Virus record (IMG/VR): IMGVR_UViG_3300035698_018606
Span: 1 to 47,866 of that record
DNA length: 47,866 nucleotides
DNA from: a virus
Reading direction: 5' to 3' (one strand)
The position numbers and the translations under genes are program-made. The notes under the pieces were generated by a model, which was not told the origin of the DNA, made no database searches, and worked only from the letters and a program-made list of their open reading frames with translations. This document shows, piece by piece, positions 1-7,663 of the stretch. Position 1 is the stretch's first letter; every line of letters starts with the position of its first letter.

Positions 1-956
1 ATAGTAAAAATGTATATATCACTGAAGATTTTGGCGAGTCCATTTCATTACTTAGTGCATTTGAGAGTGGCACTACTGAGTATGTTATTGCAGGTAAAAA
101 CGGATCCATTAAAATTAATGATTTAATAATTGTAGTAGGAGCGAAAGGGCGTATACAGAAAACAATAAACGGCGGAATAACTTGGGTTAATAAACAGTCT
201 ATGTTATCAAGCCAATGGATTGCTGTTATTACTGATTGTGGTTTAGGTAGTTCTATGATAGTATTGTCCGTAGTATCTGGAGTATGGACAACCTCCTCTT
301 CTAGATTATACACATCAACTGATTATGGTGAGACTTGGACAAGTAAAGGATTTATGAGTACTACTTATCTGCCACGGTCTAGTGTATATGTAGGCTCAGA
401 TGTAACTTTAGTTATTGTGGGTGGAAATCGGAATTATGATGCCACAGCATATTTAAGAATTTGTAATAATACCTTTACCGCTTCACCGTCCTTTTCTTCT
501 CACTCAATTGTATTAGGTACTAAAGGAGCAGGGTCAATTTTAGTTTCAAATAGTTTATATGATGGATCATGTTGGATTCTTGGTGATTCAATATATCATA
601 CAGTTAATGGTGGAATAGATTGGACAGATAAAACACCAACGTTTTCAGGTGGGTATGAAACGGTTAATACTGTTTTGGATGATTGTATTTCTGGAAAATT
701 TATATCTGACAAAATATATTTTAATGGTAATGTTAAGTATGATGGCGTTATCGTAGTAAGAAGTTGGTGTGTGTATGATATTAGTACAAATGTTATAAGT
801 GCTTACCCTATCAATACTCCACCAGTAATAGAGTATGGTACTGGATCATTAACTGGTGAGTGGGGAGAAAATGATGGAAAAATATTAGGTGCAGGTATTT
901 TAAGCGAAATTCCATATACTTCTGGAATGATAAGACACCCGGACTTAGGAATATAA
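1..956 (+). CDS. Asp-box (BNR) repeat tail fibre/adhesin protein, 5' truncated
   Basis: The reading frame is open from base 3 to the TAA at 954-956, so the N-terminus lies outside the window; the ATG at 201 is internal. Several Asp-box motifs (S/T-x-D-x-G-x-T/S-W type) are visible: ITEDFGESIS near base 20, TINGGITW near 165, TSTDYGETW near 320 and TVNGGIDW near 605. Such motifs mark blades of sialidase-like beta-propellers. No catalytic sialidase residues are recognisable, so a binding role in a tail fibre or adhesin is more likely than enzymatic cleavage. It lies upstream of other virion genes on the same strand. The propeller fold is well supported; the fibre role is inferred from context. 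Confidence 0.6.
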   Translation, partial: SKNVYITEDFGESISLLSAFESGTTEYVIAGKNGSIKINDLIIVVGAKGRIQKTINGGITWVNKQSMLSSQWIAVITDCGLGSSMIVLSVVSGVWTTSSSRLYTSTDYGETWTSKGFMSTTYLPRSSVYVGSDVTLVIVGGNRNYDATAYLRICNNTFTASPSFSSHSIVLGTKGAGSILVSNSLYDGSCWILGDSIYHTVNGGIDWTDKTPTFSGGYETVNTVLDDCISGKFISDKIYFNGNVKYDGVIVVRSWCVYDISTNVISAYPINTPPVIEYGTGSLTGEWGENDGKILGAGILSEIPYTSGMIRHPDLGI

Positions 957-969
957 TAAAGGATTTATT

Positions 970-1326
970 ATGAGTGATGTGATTATTGAGTTCAAGTTAA
1001 ATGATTTATCTTTTGGGGAAACCACTATTGTAGTGACTAATCCTGTTAAGTTAAAAGAGAAGATCAGGAATCTTACAGTGCTTAAATCTAAAGGACATAA
1101 CCCAGATGATGAGGAATGGTATCAAATACCTAATTCTAAAGTGTATTCTTTTATAAAACAACTGATACAAAAGATTCCATATGCTAAATATAGTAGGGCA
1201 GAATTGCTAGATATCTTTAGGTATGCTAGTACTTTTAAGGAAGTCAGCTTTAAAATGTCTTCTGCTTCTCAAAAAATATACACAGAATTTCTTGATTTGT
1301 ATAAAAATTTAAAAAAATCTCCATAA
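970..1326 (+). CDS. hypothetical protein, 118 aa
   Basis: Starts at ATG with an AAAGGA ribosome binding site a few bases upstream, 13 bp after the fibre gene. The N-terminal 30 residues look beta-rich (VIIEFKLNDL, TTIVVTNPVKL); the rest is predicted helical and lysine-rich, ending in KNLKKSP. No signal peptide, membrane segment or known catalytic motif is visible. It sits at the end of the fibre transcription unit, with a hairpin candidate downstream at 1398. It could be a fibre-associated chaperone or a small structural protein, but this is only position-based; I do not recognise the family. Confidence 0.7.
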   Translation: MSDVIIEFKLNDLSFGETTIVVTNPVKLKEKIRNLTVLKSKGHNPDDEEWYQIPNSKVYSFIKQLIQKIPYAKYSRAELLDIFRYASTFKEVSFKMSSASQKIYTEFLDLYKNLKKSP

Positions 1327-1397
1327 TTGTACTTCTTAGTTTGTTCTATAGTATACGATTCTTAGTCTAGTATTCTATTTTCTTTAAGTTTAACTTA

Positions 1398-1420
1398 GAT
1401 CTACTATGTAGATCCTTTTT
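1398..1420 (+). terminator. candidate rho-independent terminator
   Basis: A perfect 7-bp inverted repeat (GATCTAC / GTAGATC, 3-base loop) is followed by CTTTTTG. The stem is short and only moderately stable, so this is a candidate. It lies in the 109-bp gap between the 118-aa gene and the SWIM-type gene, where a transcription boundary would fit. The rest of that gap is A+T-rich and shows no other clear signal. Confidence 0.45.
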
Positions 1421-1435
1421 GAATTGGGGAAATAG

Positions 1436-1963
1436 ATGGCTAAAGCAGGTAAAAAACCTAAATATGATTTAGATGGTCTATTAGCACTCACCAAGGAATA
1501 TTTCCCTAAAAGATTCAGATCAGCCACACAAACCCTTCCTAGAGTTCCTAGATTGACATATTCCCCATTTGTAGGTGTTAAATTCCTAGCTATTAGAGCT
1601 GATGTTCAAGGAAAAGCAGAAGAAAAGGTCTATAAAGTAGTCATAGTTTTTTACGATGTTAGCTATTCAGAGACTAAAGATAAAGTACATACTGTTAAAA
1701 TGAAGGTTGATAAAAATTTAATAGTGTACATGAAACCTTTAGATTCTTCAAATAAAGTAAGAGTGAGATGTGGCTGTGCTGATGCCTACTACCGATCACT
1801 TTACTACCTTTGGCAAAGTCAAAATCTATATGGTGTTAAACCTCGTGCATACACAAGAAAAACAACAACATGGCCAAGTGTTAACCCCGACAAAATTCCA
1901 TTTTTTTGTAAACATTTATTGGGAGTCTATTTTAAGATCAGAAGATCTAATAAATTTAAATAA
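1436..1963 (+). CDS. SWIM-type zinc finger protein, 175 aa
   Basis: The C-terminal half has C112-x-C114 followed after 43 residues by C158-x-H160, matching the SWIM zinc-binding pattern CxC...CxH. The region before it is beta-rich and basic, and the N-terminus is lysine-rich (AKAGKKPKY). SWIM domains bind DNA or protein in many systems. In this position, among late virion genes, a head or tail assembly role is possible but not shown. RBS GGGGA lies just upstream of the ATG. The next gene starts 17 bp after the stop, suggesting an operon running to about 3380. The zinc pattern is seen directly; the function is unknown. Confidence 0.6.
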   Translation: MAKAGKKPKYDLDGLLALTKEYFPKRFRSATQTLPRVPRLTYSPFVGVKFLAIRADVQGKAEEKVYKVVIVFYDVSYSETKDKVHTVKMKVDKNLIVYMKPLDSSNKVRVRCGCADAYYRSLYYLWQSQNLYGVKPRAYTRKTTTWPSVNPDKIPFFCKHLLGVYFKIRRSNKFK

Positions 1964-1980
1964 TTTTGATAGGAGTTTTT

Positions 1981-2289
1981 ATGAGTAAGTCTATTGATGA
2001 TTTTTATGGGGATGGTTCTGCTCCTAAGAAGAGACAAGAAGAGAATGAAACTCCTTGTAGAATCCCTAATGAGAAAGAGATTGTTAAAGAATACGAACTG
2101 CCTAAAGATGTGGATCCTGTTGAAATGACTGAAGAGATAGTGGATCAAACTATAAGTCAATTGGAATCAGATGGATTAGAAGAGGGTATTGATTTCCTTA
2201 TATGGGACGAAGGTAAGATTCTTTGCACAAATAGAGTAGACAGAGCAGGATTGCTTTCTAAGGGATTGAAGGTTGGAGATTTGAAATAA
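1981..2289 (+). CDS. hypothetical acidic protein, 102 aa
   Basis: The start is placed at the ATG at 1981 because AGGAG at 1971-1975 lies 5 bases upstream; an in-frame TTG at 1966 would leave the RBS inside the gene. The protein is acidic, with a proline- and charge-rich N-terminus and a small C-terminal domain (GIDFLIWDEGKILCTNRVD). No motif is recognised. Its TAA overlaps the ATG of the following gene by one base (TAATG), implying translational coupling with the 68-aa protein. Confidence 0.65.
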   Translation: MSKSIDDFYGDGSAPKKRQEENETPCRIPNEKEIVKEYELPKDVDPVEMTEEIVDQTISQLESDGLEEGIDFLIWDEGKILCTNRVDRAGLLSKGLKVGDLK

Positions 2290-2495
2290 TGCCATCACCT
2301 ATTATTCAAAAATTTTCTAAGGAGTATAAAGTTCCTGTTAAAAAGGTAGAGGATCTTTGGAAGATAAGCAAAGAAGCTGCTAAACAATACAAAGATCCAA
2401 AAGACCCTGAATATTATGCAATCGTAGTTGGTTTATTAAAAAAGATGCTTAGTAAAACTAAGAAAGAATCCTTAGATAAGATTCTATCTAAATAG
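2289..2495 (+). CDS. small conserved-type phage protein, 68 aa
   Basis: A short basic helical protein whose layout (MPSPIIQKFSKEYKVP, then KKVEDLWKISKEA, then a DPEYYAIVVGLLKKML segment) resembles small proteins often found among phage structural genes. The resemblance is from memory of the pattern and has not been tested by a search. It is translationally coupled to the upstream gene by a one-base overlap and followed after 13 bp by a membrane protein gene. No catalytic residues are visible; function unknown. Confidence 0.65.
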   Translation: MPSPIIQKFSKEYKVPVKKVEDLWKISKEAAKQYKDPKDPEYYAIVVGLLKKMLSKTKKESLDKILSK

Positions 2496-2508
2496 AGGGA
2501 GGTTCGTT

Positions 2509-2760
2509 TTGCAGTTACCTGAAGAACTATCTCAAGGAAGTATAGGTTGGATTATATCTTCTTTAATTGCTGTGATTGTTTCTTTGATCATAGTGATTAA
2601 GATTCTATATAAACAAACTCTCAAACAACAAAATCAAGTAGAAGAACTTTTATCGGAAACAAAAGAATTAATGGGTGGTGTAGCTGAATTGATACGAAAT
2701 TCTAACACTTTGATGGTGGAAGTCAAAGACACTATGCTATTATGCAAGAAAAGAGAATAA
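2509..2760 (+). CDS. small single-pass membrane protein, TTG start
   Basis: Starts at TTG 2509, six bases after a strong GAGGGAGG ribosome binding site (2495-2502); no ATG is suitably placed. Residues about 11-33 form one hydrophobic segment (IGWIISSLIAVIVSLIIVIKI), followed by a positively charged stretch and a C-terminal amphipathic helix with coiled-coil character (about 35-78). This topology suits an inner-membrane phage protein such as an unclassified holin accessory or i-spanin-like protein. Lysis function is speculation: no endolysin is seen nearby. Confidence 0.65.
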   Translation: MQLPEELSQGSIGWIISSLIAVIVSLIIVIKILYKQTLKQQNQVEELLSETKELMGGVAELIRNSNTLMVEVKDTMLLCKKRE

Positions 2761-2763
2761 TAA

Positions 2764-3204
2764 ATGCCAATGTCCAAAAGTGCTAAATCTTATATTAATA
2801 TTTCTCAGAAGATACGGACTGTTATACGGCATGTGATAAATGGAGGGTATTGTTTGGTTATTGCAACTGATCCTAGTTGTTTTTCTTTTGTCAAACCTAT
2901 ACTAGAAAACAATGGAATAGATGCTAGATTAGCTAATTTTACATACAGTTCCGTTTTCTTAGATAAAGACGCTTCTCATATAATTAGTATAGTTATTGAT
3001 ATTAAGAGGGATGATTTTTTAAAAGGAATTGATATCATAAACACTCTTGAAAAAGAACATTCAGAAATTCCATATGTAGTTTCGACGGACAGTAAAGAAG
3101 TATCAAAATGGATATCAAACCAATATCCAAAAGTCAATATTCTAACAAAGACAGATGATATGCATAATCTAGTGGATGCTTTGGGGGTAAGTCATTGCGC
3201 ATAG
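2764..3204 (+). CDS. hypothetical protein, Rossmann-like pattern, 146 aa
   Basis: Four bases separate its start from the preceding stop. Alternating hydrophobic strands and helices (YCLVIATDP, HIISIVIDI, IPYVVSTDS, KVNILTK) suggest a compact alpha/beta fold resembling a receiver-like or Rossmann-like domain, without a recognisable nucleotide-binding loop or conserved phospho-acceptor arrangement. It lies inside a run of small late genes. Function is not assigned. Confidence 0.6.
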   Translation: MPMSKSAKSYINISQKIRTVIRHVINGGYCLVIATDPSCFSFVKPILENNGIDARLANFTYSSVFLDKDASHIISIVIDIKRDDFLKGIDIINTLEKEHSEIPYVVSTDSKEVSKWISNQYPKVNILTKTDDMHNLVDALGVSHCA

Positions 3205-3214
3205 TTAGGATAAA

Positions 3215-3382
3215 ATGGGTAGAAAAACATGTCATGTTTGTAGGGAATATAAAATGGGGCATATGATTTGGATAGGAGATGAAAGAGAAATTGCAGGTGG
3301 TAAATTTGTTTGCATATGTAAAACGTGCCAAGAAGAGATAGAAAAAGTAAATAGGTATTTAAAAGACAAGAAGGATGATTAA
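3215..3382 (+). CDS. small zinc-ribbon-like protein, 55 aa
   Basis: A 55-codon gene begins at ATG 3215 with AGGA at 3207-3210, and ends in TAA at 3380-3382, overlapping the next ATG by one base. The protein carries C6-x-x-C9 near the N-terminus and a C33-x-C35-x-x-C38 cluster, the spacing of a small treble-clef or zinc-ribbon domain, then a basic-acidic helical tail ending KDKKDD. The RBS and tight TAATG junction support it as a real gene. The zinc fold is inferred from cysteines only. Confidence 0.6.
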   Translation: MGRKTCHVCREYKMGHMIWIGDEREIAGGKFVCICKTCQEEIEKVNRYLKDKKDD

Positions 3383-5877
3383 TGGCTGGTGGAGCTGGGA
3401 CATATCTTGTAAATGGGATTGCTTATACTAAGATAAGTGATGCAATTACACAATTGATTGCAGATGAGGATGGCAATGCAACTACTGAAATTCAAAATAT
3501 AGTAGTATCTACCAATGTCACAGAAACTGCTATAGTAACTCTTCCTACCCAAGCTGAAGTACTAGCTTTAGATCCTTACCCTATTGTGATAAAGTCAGAA
3601 GATCCTGATAGTCATAATTCAGTAACATGTTCGGCTAATGTTGATTTATTTAATATGGGTGCAGGTAGTTTGCCTTCCATAGAATTTAGAGATTTAGATT
3701 TATCCTGTAATACAACTTCTTATGATGTATTGAATATACCTAGTAGTTATCTTGATAATATACCAGTTTTGTTTAATAGATGTAATATTACAAGTGCTAA
3801 AAATGTGATCAATGGAAGATATGGACTTCCTTTTAGCATGGTAGATTGCACAGTTGATTTATCAGGTAGGGTAAGAGGTGGTTCAAGTTCTTACTTTGGG
3901 GGTCTTGATCTTTGTCGTTCAAAAATAAGTTGCACAGGATTAGTTGGTATTATATTTGATAGTTCAATTAGAATAGATAGTTGTGCTATTCTTTGTAGTT
4001 CTTATTTAATTGACGCTTCTTATTATGACTTACCAGATTTTACAATGGTTAATTCTACTGTTAGATTCTCATCCCCTGAATATATGTTCCAAGGAATAAT
4101 TTGGTTTGCTCAGACTAATTCATGGCCTGTGATAAAAGGCTGTATAATTGACAATGCTAAAGGATTGTATTACATAGATAGATTAGGGACTACTTCCCCT
4201 AGATATGAATCAATTATTAATAAGTCCTATGCTGGTAATGTTTGGTCTAATATAGACGCAGCAGGAAATGATTTTATCTATGCTACTAATGAAGTTGCTA
4301 CCTTTGCAGATTACCAGACTTTAGGATATGAAGTTGATTCTGTAAATGAAGATGTTGCATTCACTTCAACTGATATTACTAATGATGATTTTCTTAAACC
4401 CACTACCACAAACCAAATAAGAAATGTATGCTCTTATAAAGGAGTTGATGGGAATGATAGATTAAATTGGTTGGTAGAAGCTGGGGCTTATCAACAAACA
4501 TCTGCTAATTATGACGCTGCAAAAGTTCTTATAGATGCCGCTCCTCCTGGAACCTTCGATGAAGCAGCTAGGAATATAGGAGTACCAGCAGATGAACTCC
4601 TCCTCGGTAGCACTATTAAAATACAGGATGTTGACACAGCAGGATCATTTGATGAAGCAGCTCGAAATATTGGGGTTGCTGCTGATCAATTATTATTAGG
4701 TAATACTATTAAAATACAGGATGTTGACACAGTAGGATCTTTCAATGAAGCTACTAGAAATGTTGGAGTTGCTGCTGATAAGATCCTTACAGGAAGTACT
4801 ATTAAGATTCAAAATGTTGATACAGCAGGTTCCTTTGATGAAGCTGCTAGAAATGTAGGGGTAGCTGGGGATAAAATTTTACTAGGTTATTCTATAAAAA
4901 TACAAAATGTCGTTACTGTTGGGTCTTTCAATGAAGCTGCTAGAAATGTAGGGATTGAAGGAACACAGATCCTTATAGGTAATACTATTAAGATTCAAGA
5001 TGTTGACACAGCAGGATCATTTGATGAAGCAGCTCGAAATATTGATCCTGGAACAGATAAAGTAGAATTAGGATCTGTTTATAAAATATTAAATGTGGCA
5101 AAGACAGGTATTTTTTCTCCTTCTGTTACTTTACCAGATGTTCCTACATTAGAAGTTTCTCAGGTAGGGTATGAGCCTACTATTACTATCAATGTAAATG
5201 ATGCTTCTGTTGGCACTGAGAACGTTCTACAGGTTTGGGGTTTATTAAGTGGTCAATGGCAAGTGATAGACATAGAAACCCAAACAGAGGTTGAAGAAAC
5301 CCTTACTTATACGGTTGACTACACAGGAAAGTTGATTGATAAGGAAGGTTATTGGGCTGTTATTATATCTAAATATCCTAGTCAGGGCGGGATTGTCAGT
5401 AGAATAATAAGATTTTCTGTAAAAGCTGATCCTGAAAGCTTCCCAGGGAGTGTTCTTAATACAGGTTCTTCTGTTCTGATAGAGACTTTAAGGAAGAATG
5501 TTCATAATGTATTGAGCAATTATGTTGGTGTAGAAGTGGCTCATTATAGAAAAATACCTGATACTTCTGATTTTTATAAAGACAGTACCAATGATGATCC
5601 TCAATTCTTAGCAGTAGATTTGGTTCAATTAAGTTCACAAGATTATGAAGTACTGAAAAATGGAATAGCTCATGTAGAGAACTTATTGCCTATACCTGTA
5701 TTCCTTGATCCTGGAACTGATTGGAAAAATGGGGATGAAATCTTAGTGGATATCAATACAGAAGGTCAATTATATAGTAGAAGATTTGAATTGGTTCAAG
5801 TAACAGCAAATAGCCATTCGGGAGTAACAATATATAGAAAAGCACATATTGCACCTGTAAGAGGATTAAGAGAATGA
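3382..5877 (+). CDS. large repeat-containing fibre-like virion protein, 831 aa
   Basis: The N-terminal ~390 residues are beta-rich with short imperfect rungs (for example CNITSAKNVINGRYG, VDCTVDLSGRVRGG) suggesting a right-handed beta-helix, as in tail spikes and fibres. Residues 390-575 are six 31-residue repeats with the core F-D/N-E-A-A/T-R-N and G-x-T-I-K-I-Q. These resemble the bead-like repeats in several phage appendage proteins that end in a short TGT/TGS turn. An Ig-like region (about 585-690) and a 140-residue alpha/beta C-terminal domain follow. It overlaps the next gene by ATGA. Most likely a fibre, whisker or baseplate-attached spike; the specific position on the virion is unknown. 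Confidence 0.6.
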   Translation: MAGGAGTYLVNGIAYTKISDAITQLIADEDGNATTEIQNIVVSTNVTETAIVTLPTQAEVLALDPYPIVIKSEDPDSHNSVTCSANVDLFNMGAGSLPSIEFRDLDLSCNTTSYDVLNIPSSYLDNIPVLFNRCNITSAKNVINGRYGLPFSMVDCTVDLSGRVRGGSSSYFGGLDLCRSKISCTGLVGIIFDSSIRIDSCAILCSSYLIDASYYDLPDFTMVNSTVRFSSPEYMFQGIIWFAQTNSWPVIKGCIIDNAKGLYYIDRLGTTSPRYESIINKSYAGNVWSNIDAAGNDFIYATNEVATFADYQTLGYEVDSVNEDVAFTSTDITNDDFLKPTTTNQIRNVCSYKGVDGNDRLNWLVEAGAYQQTSANYDAAKVLIDAAPPGTFDEAARNIGVPADELLLGSTIKIQDVDTAGSFDEAARNIGVAADQLLLGNTIKIQDVDTVGSFNEATRNVGVAADKILTGSTIKIQNVDTAGSFDEAARNVGVAGDKILLGYSIKIQNVVTVGSFNEAARNVGIEGTQILIGNTIKIQDVDTAGSFDEAARNIDPGTDKVELGSVYKILNVAKTGIFSPSVTLPDVPTLEVSQVGYEPTITINVNDASVGTENVLQVWGLLSGQWQVIDIETQTEVEETLTYTVDYTGKLIDKEGYWAVIISKYPSQGGIVSRIIRFSVKADPESFPGSVLNTGSSVLIETLRKNVHNVLSNYVGVEVAHYRKIPDTSDFYKDSTNDDPQFLAVDLVQLSSQDYEVLKNGIAHVENLLPIPVFLDPGTDWKNGDEILVDINTEGQLYSRRFELVQVTANSHSGVTIYRKAHIAPVRGLRE
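4549..5106 (+). repeat. six tandem 93-bp repeats inside the fibre-like gene
   Basis: Six consecutive units of exactly 31 codons. Units 2 and 6 share an identical 45-base stretch (4627-4671 and 4999-5043) although units 3-5 between them differ, which points to recombination or gene conversion between units. The sixth unit is the most divergent in its second half. Confidence 0.85.
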
Positions 5878-6563
5878 TAGCACTAACTGATTATGCTTTA
5901 TTTAATACTATTATGAGTGAGTTAAATATTGAGAATGGAGTTTTTTCTCCAGCAGATAGAGCATTTAAGGATTATGAAAAAAGATTTGATACAGATTTGA
6001 ATCTTCCTTTATTTAGTTTGTTTTGGACTACTATTTCCAGAGATTCTACTCAATGGAATTTACCACAAGCTAGGTTTGGGGATTTGTCTCAAAAATTAGC
6101 TACTTTGAATAGTGGAAGAAAAGTAAAGGTTATTCCTGTTAGAGTTGAATACATTTTAGGTATTTGGACTCTTGGTCAGATGGAATTGATAGAAAAATTA
6201 AGAGATGTATTCTTCTTTTCTAGTAGAGAGGGAGGAAATGGGGCAACTGTTTCTTTTAGAGATATTCCCGAATCCCAATTAAGTTCTGCTGATAGTATAG
6301 TAATAGAAGCTTTAGAAGGGTTTAGTTTTGATTTAGAAATAAATATGGATGGAGTCACCTTAGAGAAATCAGATCCAACTACAGATGTTGGTAAACATTA
6401 TAAATCAGAGGTTACTATTACAGCAAACACATTTATGACAAAAGGATTGCAATTGCCGTTAGTAAGAAAGATTGTTTTAGATTTGTATGCTTCTAATAGT
6501 TCTACTATAGGAGATTATACAGACACAGAACTAATCACTACCATTACAAGGGAAGCAGAGTAA
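5874..6563 (+). CDS. virion/tail-neck candidate protein, 229 aa
   Basis: The start overlaps the previous stop (ATGA), so it is coupled to the fibre-like gene. The protein is mixed alpha/beta with an N-terminal helix, a beta-rich core (KVKVIPVRVEYILG, SFDLEINMDG, KSEVTITANTF) and no Cys cluster or catalytic motif. Its size and position before the sheath would fit a tail terminator or completion protein (T4 gp15 and gp3 are of comparable size), but I cannot see a diagnostic motif. A hairpin overlaps its stop codon. Confidence 0.55.
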   Translation: MIALTDYALFNTIMSELNIENGVFSPADRAFKDYEKRFDTDLNLPLFSLFWTTISRDSTQWNLPQARFGDLSQKLATLNSGRKVKVIPVRVEYILGIWTLGQMELIEKLRDVFFFSSREGGNGATVSFRDIPESQLSSADSIVIEALEGFSFDLEINMDGVTLEKSDPTTDVGKHYKSEVTITANTFMTKGLQLPLVRKIVLDLYASNSSTIGDYTDTELITTITREAE

Positions 6564-6575
6564 TTACTTCCCTTT
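6548..6575 (+). terminator. hairpin, possible weak terminator
   Basis: An 8-bp perfect inverted repeat (AAGGGAAG / CTTCCCTT) with an 11-base loop spans the stop codon of the 229-aa gene and is followed by only TTTAAAT. The loop is long and the T tract short, so it may be an attenuator or an mRNA-stabilising hairpin rather than a full terminator. Confidence 0.4.
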
Positions 6576-6590
6576 AAATAAGGAGAATTT

Positions 6591-6929
6591 ATGAGTGTAA
6601 CAGTTGTAATTGATGGACAAGTTTTAGTAACAACGTCCACACAAACAGATCAAATTTTACTAGAATCTGAGCAATCTTTCTCGGTAGAAGAGTACAACTC
6701 TATCAGAAATGATTTAGTGACAGCAGGAACATATACTTTTACAGGAGGAGAACAAGGAACAGTAATAGCATCAAATTTAAGTACTGGGAATACCATTACC
6801 ATAACTTTCGGAGGCAATAGCTATACTTTAGGATCATTCTTAGCTTTGCCAGGAAATGTAGGAGAGGTGATTATTACTAATACTGAAAGTACCACTGTTT
6901 CTTTACAAATCTTTGTCATTGATGATTAA
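6591..6929 (+). CDS. small beta-rich virion candidate, 112 aa
   Basis: AAGGAG upstream of ATG 6591. The sequence is almost all short beta strands with Gly/Thr/Ser turns (for example GTYTFTGGEQGTVIAS, NTITITFGGNSYTLG), with no Cys and few charged residues, like small capsid decoration or fibre-tip proteins. It is a stand-alone gene between two gaps in the virion block. Decoration function is a guess from composition and context. Confidence 0.55.
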   Translation: MSVTVVIDGQVLVTTSTQTDQILLESEQSFSVEEYNSIRNDLVTAGTYTFTGGEQGTVIASNLSTGNTITITFGGNSYTLGSFLALPGNVGEVIITNTESTTVSLQIFVIDD

Positions 6930-6988
6930 CGATATTTTAATATGGATTGATTTTGTATTGTTTTTGTTTTTGTTTTTAGGAGATCAAA

Positions 6989-7447
6989 ATGGGTATCAAT
7001 TGTAATGAAGCATTGAAGAAAGTGTTGGCAGGTGAGAGTCTTCGTGATGTTGTGGCTGATATTGAATTGGAAAGTGATGAATATAAACTTCCTTTCGGTA
7101 TTACCTTTGATGAAGATGCTGATGGTGAAGATATCACTGATGAAGAATTCAGCGAAATCCTCACTGGTTTAGGTTATGAAGAAGATATGACTGATGAAGA
7201 ATATGAAGATCTTCTTGAAGAACTTGAAATGACGGACGAAGAGTATGAAGAAGCTATGAAAGCTGCTTTGGAAGCGGGTCAAGTTGTTCGTAGTGCTAGT
7301 GGCAAGAAACATAAGGTCAAGAAGGGTTCGCCAGCTCAGATAGCTGCTGGTAAGAAACGTAGGGGCAAGAAAATCAAGATGAGTGCTTCTGACAAAAAGA
7401 AACGGGCTGCAAAGGCTGCTAAAACTCGTAAAAGACGGGGAACGTGA
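6989..7447 (+). CDS. bipolar acidic/basic protein, possible DNA-packaging or scaffold protein, 152 aa
   Basis: Residues about 25-95 are strongly acidic with repeated D-E-E-F/Y segments (DITDEEFSEIL, DMTDEEYEDLL, EMTDEEYEEAM); residues about 100-152 are Lys/Arg-rich, with KKHKVKKGSPAQ, KKRRGKK and an Ala-Lys-Arg tail. A histone-like basic tail on an acidic helical domain is seen in some large-phage virion proteins thought to contact DNA. The RBS is AGGAG at 6979-6983, just before ATG 6989. The acidic half could shield or regulate the basic tail, or act as a scaffold. Function is inferred from charge only. Confidence 0.6.
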   Translation: MGINCNEALKKVLAGESLRDVVADIELESDEYKLPFGITFDEDADGEDITDEEFSEILTGLGYEEDMTDEEYEDLLEELEMTDEEYEEAMKAALEAGQVVRSASGKKHKVKKGSPAQIAAGKKRRGKKIKMSASDKKKRAAKAAKTRKRRGT

Positions 7448-7486
7448 TCTTAATGAATTGTTTTATCTTAGACGGAGGAATAAGAG

Positions 7487-7651
7487 ATGATTATTGAAGT
7501 AACAAATAAAGTCGCTCGAACCCTCGAAATTCGTACTAAGGACAAGGAAGAATATTATATTCCTCCTCGTGTACACAATTTGAGAGTTGAATTAAAAAAC
7601 AATGATATTGTTTATAGTTCACCTGATCTCGTTATTAAAAGAATAGATTAA
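7487..7651 (+). CDS. small protein upstream of sheath, 54 aa
   Basis: A 54-residue reading frame with a strong GGAGG (7474-7478) eight bases before ATG 7487, ending 12 bp before the sheath start. It is predicted to be all beta (MIIEVTNKVARTLEIRT, VELKNNDIVYSS). Small genes of this kind often sit just before tail sheath genes. No function can be assigned. Confidence 0.6.
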   Translation: MIIEVTNKVARTLEIRTKDKEEYYIPPRVHNLRVELKNNDIVYSSPDLVIKRID

Positions 7652-7663
7652 AGGAGATTTAAA

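Noticed and set aside
1-956. Diversity-generating retroelement linked to the fibre or LamG gene
   Set aside because: No reverse transcriptase gene or template/variable repeat pair was found in the window.
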